Numbered from the stretch's first letter, positions 24,519 to 34,056 are shown. The stretch: 64,000 bases of DNA from an uncultured Collinsella sp. (GCA_958408685.1 CATYLC010000001.1:1-64000); one strand, 5' to 3'. The notes: generated by a model not told the origin, from the letters alone. Numbers and translations are program-made.

Positions 24519-25880
24519 TTGTCTCGACTGAACAAAGGGGCCGTGGAGCAGCGTTTTCCACTGCCCGCCTTGCTCCAAAAGCTAGTCTGCGTCATGGCCG
24601 TGGCGCTCGCGCTGGTGTGTGTGGGGGCATATGCGCCCACGACCGCTCAGGCGCTTGAGACCGCAAAGATTACCGCCCGACCCAACACCGGTTCGGGCAG
24701 CGCTGTGGTCGGCGGTACCGAGACGCGCATTACCTGGGAGGTCCAGGCCGATGCCGATGAGGAGCTGAGCGGTCTTTCGCTGACGTTTGTCGACGGCACG
24801 ACGTTTGGTACCGATGACACGCGATTGACGATGCTCTCGGGCGAGGACCTCATGGATCGTACGCCCATGAAACCCACGTGCAAGGCTGATGGCCAGACGC
24901 TCAAGATTGACTTTGGCGAGACGGCGCCTGCCGGCGGCTTTTTCCGTGTCGAGGTTTACGGCGTGACCTTCCCCGTCGAGGGCGGCGATGAGGCCTTTAG
25001 CGGCACCTACACTTTGGCCGATGGCTCGACCAAGAAGATCTCCAAGATTCCGTCGGTGGAGATCAAGGGCGTGACGGCCTTCGATAACTTCCTGGCCGAT
25101 CTTAAGGAGCAGCCGTGGGTCGAGGCCTGGAACTCCAATATGTTCCTGCGCCTGTTCTTGAACCCGGTCATTTTGGTCCAGAGCCTGCCGATCGTCTTCA
25201 AGGGCTTCCTCATGTCGCTCTCGATCGTGCTTGTGGCGTTTCCGCTGGCAATTCCCTTCGGTTTCGCCCTATCGCTCATGCGCATTTCCAAGTCGCGCAT
25301 CCTGCGCTGCCTTGCCGGTATCTACGTGAATATCATTCGCGGTACGCCGGCGTTCCTGCAGATTTATATCGCGTTCTTCGGTCTGCCGTTGGCCGGCGTC
25401 AAGGTTGATGACTACGTGCTCGGCGTCATCGTCATGGCCATGAATTCGTCTGCCTATCTGTGTGAGATCTTCCGTGCCGGTATTCAATCAATCCCCAAGG
25501 GCCAAAACGAGGCTGCGCGTTCGCTGGGCATGAACGCGTTCCAGACGCTGCTCTATGTCATGATTCCGCAGACGTTCCGTAATGTTTTGCCTACGCTGAC
25601 CAGCGAGTTTATCTTGCTTTACAAGGATACGTCGCTGCTTGCCGCCGTGGGTGTGGTCGAGATCGTCATGAACGCCCGTACCATCGTGGCCACGACGGGC
25701 TCCATTACACCGTACGTGGTTGCCGCCCTGTTCTATCTGGTCATCACCCTGCCGCTCGCTCGCTTGGTGAGCGGTCTTGAGGCGAGGCTTTTGGGCACGG
25801 CCGAGTCCAAGAAGAAGCGTCCCGCCAAGAGCGCCGGACAGGTTGTCGCGACGCCCGCCGATCACATCGCCGGTCTGTAA
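24519..25880 (+). CDS. Amino-acid ABC permease with N-terminal extracytoplasmic domain
   Basis: 453 residues, about twice the usual 220. Residues 1-40 form a signal anchor (MAVALALVCVGAYAP), about 45-205 a beta-rich extracellular domain (AKITARPNTGSGS, TRITWEVQADADEEL, GGFFRVEVYGVTF), and about 212-430 a HisM/GlnP-type permease with the EAA loop FRAGIQSIPKGQNEAARSLG. The long N-terminal domain may hold substrate or contact the wall. The TTG at 24519 has AGGAG five bases ahead. The linker between gene halves keeps one frame, so this is a fusion, not a frameshift. Confidence 0.85.
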   Translation: MSRLNKGAVEQRFPLPALLQKLVCVMAVALALVCVGAYAPTTAQALETAKITARPNTGSGSAVVGGTETRITWEVQADADEELSGLSLTFVDGTTFGTDDTRLTMLSGEDLMDRTPMKPTCKADGQTLKIDFGETAPAGGFFRVEVYGVTFPVEGGDEAFSGTYTLADGSTKKISKIPSVEIKGVTAFDNFLADLKEQPWVEAWNSNMFLRLFLNPVILVQSLPIVFKGFLMSLSIVLVAFPLAIPFGFALSLMRISKSRILRCLAGIYVNIIRGTPAFLQIYIAFFGLPLAGVKVDDYVLGVIVMAMNSSAYLCEIFRAGIQSIPKGQNEAARSLGMNAFQTLLYVMIPQTFRNVLPTLTSEFILLYKDTSLLAAVGVVEIVMNARTIVATTGSITPYVVAALFYLVITLPLARLVSGLEARLLGTAESKKKRPAKSAGQVVATPADHIAGL

Positions 25881-25892
25881 GGAGGTCCTATC

Positions 25893-26645
<753 letters not shown>

Positions 26646-26672
26646 CGGCGCGTCGAAGTTGTCGATATAACA

Positions 26673-26707
26673 AACGGGGACCGGATAGTATCCGGCCCCC
26701 GTTTTTG
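26673..26707 (+). terminator. Terminator of the amino-acid ABC operon
   Basis: AACGGGGACCGGATA (26673-26687) pairs with TATCCGGCCCCCGTT (26689-26703) with one mismatch, followed by more T. Confidence 0.85.
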
Positions 26708-26777
26708 TTTGGGCGTGAACGACTGTTGTTGTGCGGTGCTCGGCTGTCAGTTGCTTTGCGACTTTCTGACGGCTTCG

Positions 26778-27197
26778 TTAGGCCAGCTCTGCTCCCAGGG
26801 CCTTGCAGGCCGCCTCGCCCTCATCGTCGGGCGCATCGTAGCAGATGACGGAATCGACGACGTTGACGCCCGCCTCGTCGGTGTCCGCCTTCCAGTTGTC
26901 CATCCATTCGCCCTCGGCCCACGAATAAGAGCCAAAGAGGACGACCTTCTTGTCGCCGAGGGTCTCCTTGACCTCATCCCACATGGGCTGGAACTCATCG
27001 TATTCAAGCTCCTCGGAACCCATGGCAGGGCAGCCGAAGGCGATAGCGTCATAGCCAGCGGCCTTGTCTGCGGAGAAGTCGGCGCAGGAGATGACCTCTG
27101 CCTCGGCGCCCGCGGACGTGGCGCCTTCGGCGACGAGGTTTGCCATGGCCTCGGTGTTGCCCGTTCCGCTCCAGTAGACGACGGCGATCTTGCTCAT
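26778..27197 (-). CDS. Flavodoxin
   Basis: 139 residues, short-chain flavodoxin. VVYWSGTGNTEAMA is the FMN phosphate loop, AFGCPAMGSEELE and FGSYSWAEGEWMD the loops that hold the isoalloxazine ring. Low-potential electron carrier that can replace ferredoxin under iron limitation. ATG at 27197 behind AAAGGA. Downstream of the DUF3793 gene on the same strand (46 bases), so probably one operon. Confidence 0.92.
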   Translation of the reverse strand: MSKIAVVYWSGTGNTEAMANLVAEGATSAGAEAEVISCADFSADKAAGYDAIAFGCPAMGSEELEYDEFQPMWDEVKETLGDKKVVLFGSYSWAEGEWMDNWKADTDEAGVNVVDSVICYDAPDDEGEAACKALGAELA

Positions 27198-27243
27198 GAT
27201 GAGTCCTTTCAGTTGTGCGGCGTGCGGCCGCGTTTTGTATGCT

Positions 27244-27948
27244 CTATCGGGCTGCCTGTACAAGCTGTCTCAGGGTGCAGCCCTGTTGATAGATATAGGT
27301 AAGGTATTGCGTGCATGCGCGATAGGAATCGAAGGTCGTGAGCGCCTGTTCAACGTTTGTGTATACCTTCCATGCGCCAAAGACCTTATAGTTTTCGCCG
27401 TGCTGGACGATAAACTGATGGACATCTTCGTAGGGATAGCCCAAAAAATAGCCAATTTCGTGGGGGAACTCGCATATGCACCCCGTATCGCAGTGCCTAT
27501 TTCGCGCGAGTGCGCAGACGCTGCCGTCATAGGCGCTTTCTGCGGCATTGCTGCTTGCCAGCGTGATGCGCGTGGCGAGATGCACCAGGGATGCGGGCAG
27601 GTTGTGGACATCGTAACCTTCGGCGGCCAGCGCCGTCGTGGCACGGGGGTCGGAGAGGTATCGCATGAGGTCCGCAGGGCGGTACACATAGATGAGCGCT
27701 CCGCAGGGGCGCCAGACCAAAACGCTCATATGGATCCCGAGTGGCTGGAGCTCGCGGTTGCATTGGGCTATGACGGCGAGCAGGCGAGAGCGTCGCTCTT
27801 CGATATGGGCGGCGCCGGGTTTTCCGTTTTGGTTGGCGTAAACGCCGGGATAGGTAAAGAGCGAAGCCGGCTTGATACCTGCGAGCGTAGGGGAGCAGTT
27901 GCGCACGACAGCCGTTTGGTATGTTGGGATGTCAATGGTTCGAGTCAC
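27244..27948 (-). CDS. DUF3793 family protein
   Basis: 234 residues matching the DUF3793 family of clostridia and coriobacteria: NCSPTLAGIKPASLF near the start, the central strand MSVLVWRP, and FPHEIGYFLGYPYEDVHQFI near residue 160. No enzyme motif or membrane segment. GTG start at 27948 behind AAAGGGG. Paired with flavodoxin, which suggests an iron- or redox-linked role; this is inference from context. Confidence 0.82.
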   Translation of the reverse strand: MTRTIDIPTYQTAVVRNCSPTLAGIKPASLFTYPGVYANQNGKPGAAHIEERRSRLLAVIAQCNRELQPLGIHMSVLVWRPCGALIYVYRPADLMRYLSDPRATTALAAEGYDVHNLPASLVHLATRITLASSNAAESAYDGSVCALARNRHCDTGCICEFPHEIGYFLGYPYEDVHQFIVQHGENYKVFGAWKVYTNVEQALTTFDSYRACTQYLTYIYQQGCTLRQLVQAAR

Positions 27949-28077
27949 GCTGCCCCTTTCGAGCCCTCACTTGTTAGCCTAGGAAAACTTATACACGAAA
28001 GTAAGCCATGTTCAACAAAAAAGTTTGAAGAGGGAAACTAATTGACCGAACGGACATGATTTTGGGTTAAGATGGGG

Positions 28078-28094
28078 ACACCCCATGGGGGTAT
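28078..28094 (+). promoter_or_regulatory. CsoR-like G-tract operator
   Basis: ACACCCCATGGGGGTAT is a GC-rich palindrome of the kind bound by CsoR/RcnR copper or nickel repressors. It lies at the expected position just after TTGACC (28043-28048) and TTAAGA (28068-28073) promoter-like boxes and 30 bases before the HMA gene. No CsoR gene is in the window. Confidence 0.5.
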
Positions 28095-28123
28095 CTAGAT
28101 AGGGCTACTTGAAAGGGGAACGC

Positions 28124-28507
28124 ATGAGTGACTTGCTCAACCCTGCGAATCTCATCGTGCTTGCCGTGATTGTCGTTGGCATGTTCTTTGGCCTGCGTCG
28201 CATTGTCGCTTCGACACACGGAAAGAGTTGCTGCAGCGATGGCGCGAGCGGTAAGAAGGCCAAAAAGGTTGTTGTGTTGGATACCGATGCATCGCACTAT
28301 CCCTATAGCGATGAGCTGCTCATCGGCGGCATGAGCTGTGACAGCTGCGCTCAGAACGTAGCCAATGCCCTCAATGCGCTGGATGGCGTGTGGGCTACGG
28401 TAACGTACGCGGACCACACGGCACGCGTGCGCTCGAAGCGCCCGGTTGATCGCGACACACTCGAGACGGCAGTGAGGGGTGCGGGCTATTACGTTATGAA
28501 AATGTAG
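28124..28507 (+). CDS. Membrane-anchored heavy-metal-associated (HMA) protein
   Basis: 127 residues: one N-terminal membrane helix (about 8-25), a short linker with a cysteine pair (KSCCSDG, 36-37), and an HMA domain with the metal motif GMSCDSC (C72, C75) and a second half VRGAGYYV. The layout fits a copper- or zinc-binding protein that guards or delivers metal at the inner membrane face. AAAGGGG before the ATG; the CsoR-like operator upstream supports copper. No P-type ATPase adjoins. Confidence 0.82.
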   Translation: MSDLLNPANLIVLAVIVVGMFFGLRRIVASTHGKSCCSDGASGKKAKKVVVLDTDASHYPYSDELLIGGMSCDSCAQNVANALNALDGVWATVTYADHTARVRSKRPVDRDTLETAVRGAGYYVMKM

Positions 28508-28673
28508 GCGTTGCCCTCTCCGGTGGGTACCAGCCTCCTGCCCATTGTGACTATCGGCATCCAAAAATTTGCGCAAAAATAACCTTTAGATGCGGCAAAA
28601 GTGGAGTTTGGTGACGGTTTGCGCGGAATTCGCTACCAATCGAGCATCTATGAACCCGTCCAAAAAATTACAG

Positions 28674-28689
28674 GTGTATATTTATACAC
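28674..28689 (+). promoter_or_regulatory. Palindromic operator candidate upstream of the wall protein
   Basis: GTGTATA, TT, TATACAC: a perfect palindrome in an AT-rich part of the 272-base gap 28508-28779, about 90 bases before the start codon. It looks like a binding site for a dimeric regulator. Nothing else recognisable lies in the gap. Confidence 0.4.
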
Positions 28690-28779
28690 TGATTATTGCT
28701 GTGCTCAGATTGCAATTAACCGTGGACAGAAATGAAGAATGCTAAAACTGGGCTTTAGGACAGGGGAGGCTATAACCTT

Positions 28780-31332
28780 ATGAGACGAGTGGGAACACTT
28801 GGCTTGGTGGCAGCGCTTGCCGCTATCTTGGTATCGCCGCTGCCGGCGCACGCCGAAGACGCATCGGGTGCCGTTACCTACAATGCGGGAAATGGGTATT
28901 CCTTTGAGAAGCTCTCGCATCCTACGGTAGGAACGTCGCAGCCGGATGGCATCGTCGACTACCAGGGTAACGGTGCCGTTGCCGTTCCGGGCGCCGATGG
29001 TAATACGGCCAACAACGAAGGCGATCGCGGCCAGAGCTACACTTGGGCGGCTGCGAGCTATGGTGACTGGCTTTATGTGGGCACCTGCTATGCGGCGATG
29101 GGCAACACGCTGACGCTCATGAACAGCACGCTGGGCGATTCCTTTGATGTCGAAACCATGCGCCTGACGCTGGAGGCCATGTTTAACGGTACCTTCTTCT
29201 ATGGACAGCAGAAGGAGGACGGCACGGCCGACAAGGACAGCGGCGGCATCTTGGTCAAGATCAATACCAAGACCGGTGAGACCAAGCTGCTACTCTCTGA
29301 ATCGCTCAACGGCGTCGCTCCTTTGTTCCGCAATGCCGCGAGCTATAAGGGTAAGCTCTATTTCTGCGGCAGCGTCAGGACCAATGACGGCAAAGGCGGC
29401 CTGCCTGCTGTATACGAGATCGATCCTAAGACGGATGAGTACAAAGTTGTCTATCAGGGCCTTTCGAGCATGCAGGATTACGGTGCTGCCTACAAGCAGG
29501 GCATTTCTACCGGTATCCGCGGCATGTGCGTCCATGATGGCCAGCTCGTCATCAGTAATGTGGGTAAAGACGCGAACGGTAATTTTGTGTCGACAATCCT
29601 GACGTCGTCTGACCCCTCGAAGGGCCAGGACAGCTTCACCGAGATTGCCAACTCGGAGACGCTGTTTGGCTATCCGGCGATTCGCTATCAGGACAGCATC
29701 TACGGCGGCGCCATTTGGGATATGGTCTCGTACAATGGCCATCTCTATGCGACCATCTGCACCGGTACGCCCGAGAACGCTCCCGATGATAATTCCATGC
29801 AGTCGTTTGCCATGGTCCGTGGCGACAAGAATGCCGACGGCAGCTATTCGTGGACTCCCATTGTCGGCGATCAGAAGACGGACGGTGCAAAGTACTGCTT
29901 TGGCATCGATCCTGCCCGTACCCGTTCTGGCGCTGCCAACCTCATCGTCTACAACGACTACCTCTATATCGGTGAATACAACGACGAGGAGATTGCCCTC
30001 GAGCGCATCCTGTTCAACAAATCCAACACCGAAGAGGGCGGCAAGAGCAGCATGGGCGGCGTTGACTGCTCGTTTGTGAATGCCAATCTTGAGCAGTCGG
30101 TTAACATCTATCGCATGGACAAGGACGAGAACATGGAGCTCGTCGTTGGCGATCGCACCGACATGTTCCCCGAGGGCGGTATTTCCGGCCTGACTTCGGG
30201 CTTTGGCCGAAACGAGAACCAGTACATTTGGCGCATGCAGAAGTTCGACGGCAAGCTGTATATCGGTACCTTTGATACCGCGAGCCTGCTTGAGCCGATC
30301 GGCCAGTTCTCCAATGGCGACATTATCGATATGACGCCCGAGGAGTGGGACTCTCAGGTTCAGCGCCTTAGGGACCTGCTCGATCACCTGCTCGACAAGA
30401 AATCGCCTGACGACCCCATCGTTCCCGTGAACACGCTTGCGGACGATGATTCAAACGAGGCCGTCGAGGTCGATGATTCGAACGAAGCTGCCGAGGTTGA
30501 TGATTCAAACAAGGCCGTCGATGTCGATGACGAGAAGACCGAGGTTGCTAAGGGCTTTGGCGATCTGAGCGATGCGCTGGAGGATGCCGCGGTCGGTCTT
30601 TGCGATCAGGCCGCGACGATGTCCCAGGACTTTGAGGACGACGCCGCTTATGTTCAGAAGATCGATGGCGAGATCGCGTACTTCAAGTCCTTTGCCGACC
30701 AGTATCAGGACATGCTCGATAGCTATGAGAGCCTTAAGCAGCAGTACGAGGATGCCTATGGCACCGAGCTGCCGAGCGATATTCAGGATGCGCTCGATAA
30801 GCTGCTGAGCGAGGAGAACCTCAAGAAGTTGCAGAGTGTCCTTACGTGCATGTGTTACCTGCGCGATGCCGAGCGCGGCTTTGATATGTATGTGACCGAG
30901 GACGGCGTGAACTTTACGACGCTGACGACCAATGGCTTTAACGATCCGTATAACCATGGTCTGCGCACCTTTGCGGTGACCAACCAGGGTCTGTGCCTTG
31001 GTACCGCCAACCCGTTCTATGGTTGCCAGGTCTGGATCCAGCGCAAGGAGAATTCGGAGAATCCGGTTGATCCCGGTACTCCGGATCCGACGGAACCCAC
31101 CGATCCTTCGCAGCCGGGTGGCGGCGATCAGCCTGGCGGCAGCCAGACGGGTGGCAACGACCAGTCGAGCAGCACCACGACCACCGTCACGACGACCGCT
31201 AAGAAGACTCCGAAGGACGGCTCGCTGCCTCGCGCTGGCGACTCGACCCTCACGCTGGTCTTGGGATTGCTGGTTGCAGCTGCCGCAGTGCTTGGCATTG
31301 CTCTCGTCTTGCGCAAGCGTTCTCGTCGCTAG
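28780..31332 (+). CDS. Large sortase-anchored surface protein
   Basis: 850 residues. Signal peptide 1-26 (cut after AHA). About 30-530 is a beta-rich domain with repeated aromatic-glycine strands (TWAAASYGDWLYVGT, NGHLYATICTG, DGKLYIGTFDTAS) that resembles a beta-propeller. Then three tandem acidic repeats of the type VEVDDSNEA (about 550-585), a helical segment (about 590-700), a Pro/Gly/Thr-rich wall-spanning stretch, the sorting motif LPRAGD (816-821), a membrane helix and the tail RKRSRR. LPRAGD is an LPxTG variant. Binding partner or enzyme activity unknown. Ends 4 bases into the convergent yolD gene. Confidence 0.8.
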   Translation: MRRVGTLGLVAALAAILVSPLPAHAEDASGAVTYNAGNGYSFEKLSHPTVGTSQPDGIVDYQGNGAVAVPGADGNTANNEGDRGQSYTWAAASYGDWLYVGTCYAAMGNTLTLMNSTLGDSFDVETMRLTLEAMFNGTFFYGQQKEDGTADKDSGGILVKINTKTGETKLLLSESLNGVAPLFRNAASYKGKLYFCGSVRTNDGKGGLPAVYEIDPKTDEYKVVYQGLSSMQDYGAAYKQGISTGIRGMCVHDGQLVISNVGKDANGNFVSTILTSSDPSKGQDSFTEIANSETLFGYPAIRYQDSIYGGAIWDMVSYNGHLYATICTGTPENAPDDNSMQSFAMVRGDKNADGSYSWTPIVGDQKTDGAKYCFGIDPARTRSGAANLIVYNDYLYIGEYNDEEIALERILFNKSNTEEGGKSSMGGVDCSFVNANLEQSVNIYRMDKDENMELVVGDRTDMFPEGGISGLTSGFGRNENQYIWRMQKFDGKLYIGTFDTASLLEPIGQFSNGDIIDMTPEEWDSQVQRLRDLLDHLLDKKSPDDPIVPVNTLADDDSNEAVEVDDSNEAAEVDDSNKAVDVDDEKTEVAKGFGDLSDALEDAAVGLCDQAATMSQDFEDDAAYVQKIDGEIAYFKSFADQYQDMLDSYESLKQQYEDAYGTELPSDIQDALDKLLSEENLKKLQSVLTCMCYLRDAERGFDMYVTEDGVNFTTLTTNGFNDPYNHGLRTFAVTNQGLCLGTANPFYGCQVWIQRKENSENPVDPGTPDPTEPTDPSQPGGGDQPGGSQTGGNDQSSSTTTTVTTTAKKTPKDGSLPRAGDSTLTLVLGLLVAAAAVLGIALVLRKRSRR

Positions 31333-31754
31333 GCTCGTCCGCGTAGCTCAATGTCCTGGATATCGTCGAAGTTGATGGCGATATCCCTGAGTTTGAGCAG
31401 CTTGAATGCGGGTAACACTTCGTCGAGAATGCCCGTGCGGCTACGATAGCCGTACGTATCGTAATAGGTGACGCGCACCAAGTCGCCGCGTTTGAGGCCC
31501 TCGAGCTTTTGCGAAAGCTCGAGGGCTTTTTCTTCCGTGAGCTCACGTTTTTGCTCGACGGTGATTTCCTGCTTGCGCACGAGTTCGTAGTATCCCGTGA
31601 GGGCGGCAAAGGGCATAAACTGTGCGGCGCGGTTGGCGCGCACGGCACCGTTGGCAGTGAGGTTGGGGTCGGCTGCGCGGCGTCTGCCCTCGGGGTCCGC
31701 CAGGCGCTCGAAGGCGGTCGGCGGGCGCATGGGCTGTTGTTGGGACTTAGGCAC
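31329..31754 (-). CDS. YolD-like protein
   Basis: 141 residues of the YolD-like family: RAAQFMPFAALTGYYELV is the diagnostic block, followed by a helix and a small barrel (KRGDLVRVTYYDTYGY). YolD proteins are encoded next to Y-family polymerases in Gram-positive bacteria and are thought to modulate them, as here, where the start overlaps the end of the polymerase gene by 8 bases. GTG start behind AGGAGG. Confidence 0.85.
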   Translation of the reverse strand: MPKSQQQPMRPPTAFERLADPEGRRRAADPNLTANGAVRANRAAQFMPFAALTGYYELVRKQEITVEQKRELTEEKALELSQKLEGLKRGDLVRVTYYDTYGYRSRTGILDEVLPAFKLLKLRDIAINFDDIQDIELRGRA

Positions 31755-33252
31755 GATGTCCTCCTACCTGATCGTTGCGTTCGCGCGCGGTGGCGCCGGC
31801 GGTAAAGCTTAATCCCTTGACGAGTGCGTTCTTGCCGTACTTACCCTTTACGGCCAGGACGGCGCGCGCCAGGTCGCGCTCGCGCTCATCCGCCTCGATA
31901 TCGCTAAATAGATCGATAGTGGCAAATTCCTCGGGCATGAGGTTGCCAAATCCCAGGTTGATGCGTTTGACCGGTCGTTTGGGATCGACGGTCTGCGCCC
32001 AGAGCTCATCGAAATAGCCCATGATCTTCTTAAACGAATTGGTTCGCTCGGGCAGCTTTCGCGAAGCGTTGGAGTGCGCGAAGAGCGCGGCATAGCCACC
32101 GCGCGGTTTGCCGCCATGCTCTCCCACAAAGATGCCATCGATTGCCTGCGCCTCACGCACCAAGCGCCGTCGTTCGTCATCGCGTTGAACGGGCTTGGGC
32201 GCACGGGGTGCGAGCTCGGGTCCGACGGTTGCGGTGGGTTCGATACTCGACGTGCTCGAGCGTAGGTGTCCGCATCCGTCCACATATTGCGCTGTGCCGC
32301 TGGCGTCGAGGCGGCGTATGTCGGCTCGTTCGCTCGCATAACCCACAAAGAGCGAGATGCTGTCGCACACCACGTGCTTGTCGATTAAATCCAGCACGGC
32401 GTTGTCGACCATCTCGCGCAAGACGGTGTAGGCCTGCTCGTAGGCATAGCCCTTCGAGAGCACCTGCCCTGTGGTGGTCGAGGTCGCTTGTGGGCGATAA
32501 GCTTGGATATCGGCGATAGTTGTCGGCTCGCGCCCAAAGGCGTGGTCGATGAGATACTCGGCATTGACGCCGAGCTCGTCGTAAAGCAGGTTTTCGTCGA
32601 GCGCGGCGACGCCCATCAGGTCGTAGACACCGTATTTTTCGAGACGGGCCGCCACGCCGGGGCCGATGCCCCAGATGTCGGTGATGGGGCGATGGGGCCA
32701 GATCTCCTTGCGAAAGGTCTCGTCGTCGAGTTTGCCGATGCGACTGGGCACGTGCTTGGCGGTGATATCAAGTGCAACCTTGGCCTGGAATAGGTTGGGG
32801 CCGATCCCGACCGTTGCCGTGATGCCCGTGCGCCCCAAGACCTCGTCGCGCAGCGTGCAGGCGAACCCTTCCGCATCGGTGTGATAAAGGTCCAGATAGG
32901 GTGTCACGTCGATAAAGCACTCGTCAATTGAGTAGACGTGAACGTCTTGCGGACTGACGTATTCCAGATAGATGCCGTAGATTTGTGCCGACACCTCCAT
33001 ATAGTGCTGCATGCGCGGTACGGCCTTGATGTAGTCGATGCCGTCGGGAATCTCGAACAGACGACAGCGGTTGTGAATACCTAAGTCCTTCATGGCCTGC
33101 GTGATAGCGAGACAGATGGTCGTGCGTCCGCGCGATTCGTCGGCAACGACCAGGTTGGTGGTGAGCGGGTTGAGCCCGCGGTCGACGCACTCGACGCTGG
33201 CGTAGAACGTTTTAAGGTCGATGCAGATATAGGTGTGACGCTCGTGCCCCAC
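31747..33252 (-). CDS. Y-family DNA polymerase (UmuC/DinB-like)
   Basis: 501 residues, translesion polymerase. First catalytic Asp in YICIDLKTFYASVE (D12), the steric Tyr region, the second acidic pair in VYSIDECFID, helix-hairpin-helix IWGIGPGVAARLEKYG, and a C-terminal little-finger domain with an inserted charged stretch (about 350-400). Closest in layout to the plasmid- and phage-type UvrX/UmuC group that pairs with YolD. The GTG at 33252 has GGGAGG four bases before it; the frame open to 33324 would run through a LexA box, so it is rejected. Induced by DNA damage through that box. Confidence 0.88.
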   Translation of the reverse strand: MGHERHTYICIDLKTFYASVECVDRGLNPLTTNLVVADESRGRTTICLAITQAMKDLGIHNRCRLFEIPDGIDYIKAVPRMQHYMEVSAQIYGIYLEYVSPQDVHVYSIDECFIDVTPYLDLYHTDAEGFACTLRDEVLGRTGITATVGIGPNLFQAKVALDITAKHVPSRIGKLDDETFRKEIWPHRPITDIWGIGPGVAARLEKYGVYDLMGVAALDENLLYDELGVNAEYLIDHAFGREPTTIADIQAYRPQATSTTTGQVLSKGYAYEQAYTVLREMVDNAVLDLIDKHVVCDSISLFVGYASERADIRRLDASGTAQYVDGCGHLRSSTSSIEPTATVGPELAPRAPKPVQRDDERRRLVREAQAIDGIFVGEHGGKPRGGYAALFAHSNASRKLPERTNSFKKIMGYFDELWAQTVDPKRPVKRINLGFGNLMPEEFATIDLFSDIEADERERDLARAVLAVKGKYGKNALVKGLSFTAGATARERNDQVGGHRA

Positions 33253-33280
33253 GCGTCCTCCCATCAAACACATGTTCTTA

Positions 33281-33296
33281 TCGAATACATGTTCGA
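33281..33296 (-). promoter_or_regulatory. LexA (SOS) box of the polymerase/yolD operon
   Basis: TCGAATACATGTTCGA fits the actinobacterial LexA consensus TCGAACrnryGTTCGA with one change and sits 29 bases before the polymerase start codon. Confidence 0.82.
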
Positions 33297-33323
33297 TAAT
33301 ACCCGCTCGTCCGGACATCGTCA

Positions 33324-33342
33324 AAACCTGTCCCTTTTTGGT
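33324..33342 (+). repeat. 19-base direct repeat, left copy
   Basis: AAACCTGTCCCTTTTTGGT, identical to 34057-34075. The two copies bracket the short iron-ADH-like gene. The AACCTG start is shared with the 26-base repeats at 61030 and 62243. Confidence 0.7.
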
Positions 33343-33473
33343 GGGTATGGTCGTGCGGTTGGTTCGGGTTTTAACGCAGCTCTAAAGAGTGCGAAACAGC
33401 TCGGAAAACCTCGCTTCGTAGCATGAGCCTAACGATCGATGCCACCATAAAGCACGGAAGGGTTGTGGGGATA

Positions 33474-33998
33474 ATGGTCAATTATGGGTTTGGTATGCCG
33501 ACGCGCCTTGTTGCGGATGGAGACGTGGCTCGCTGGTGCGGACGATTGGTCGCTCACTACGGTGGCACCAAGGCGCTGGTCGTGTTGGGCGGCGACAAGC
33601 ATACGCGCGATGAACTCGTCTCGGCAGCACTCGGCTCGCTTGATCGAGCTCTGCTCGAGCGCGTGCTTTTTCGCTGCGGCTTGGTCGAGGGCGACGGGGG
33701 AGACGATTTGGTTGATGAGGCCGTAACCCTAGCGACCGACGAAGGCGTGGACTTTGTCCTGGCGATCGGCGATGCCGATACGGCGGGCTTTGCGCGCGAA
33801 CTCGCGCGTCGCATGGCGGTACTCGATGCCGGTGAAGACGGTTTTGTCCCTTATGGATGTATTGTCTCGGAGGGCAAAGTGCCTGCCGTCGTGGGGGCCG
33901 GCGAGGTTCCCGTTTTTGCCATTATCGCTCCCGAACTGCTTGAGGGCATTGGGTCTCCCTTGCGTGAGCTGCTCGGCAGCGTATGCGCCGCGGCCTAG
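33474..33998 (+). CDS. Half-length iron-containing alcohol dehydrogenase relative
   Basis: 174 residues resembling only the N-terminal nucleotide-binding half of iron-dependent alcohol dehydrogenases (family length about 390): NYGFGMPTRLVADGD, HYGGTKALVVLGGDKHT, ATDEGVDFVLAIGDADTAGFARELARR. GDADT replaces the usual GGGS motif and the C-terminal metal-binding half with its His ligands is missing. Codons are normal and the frame is clean, so it is either a shortened protein with a new role or a well-kept remnant. ATG at 33474 behind GTGGGG; the frame is open to 33423 but with rare codons. Confidence 0.6.
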   Translation: MVNYGFGMPTRLVADGDVARWCGRLVAHYGGTKALVVLGGDKHTRDELVSAALGSLDRALLERVLFRCGLVEGDGGDDLVDEAVTLATDEGVDFVLAIGDADTAGFARELARRMAVLDAGEDGFVPYGCIVSEGKVPAVVGAGEVPVFAIIAPELLEGIGSPLRELLGSVCAAA

Positions 33999-34056
33999 TA
34001 CCTGCCAGGAAGAGGCAGGTTAATATTGGTAGGTAAAGCGTTTGACCTGCCAAAAT

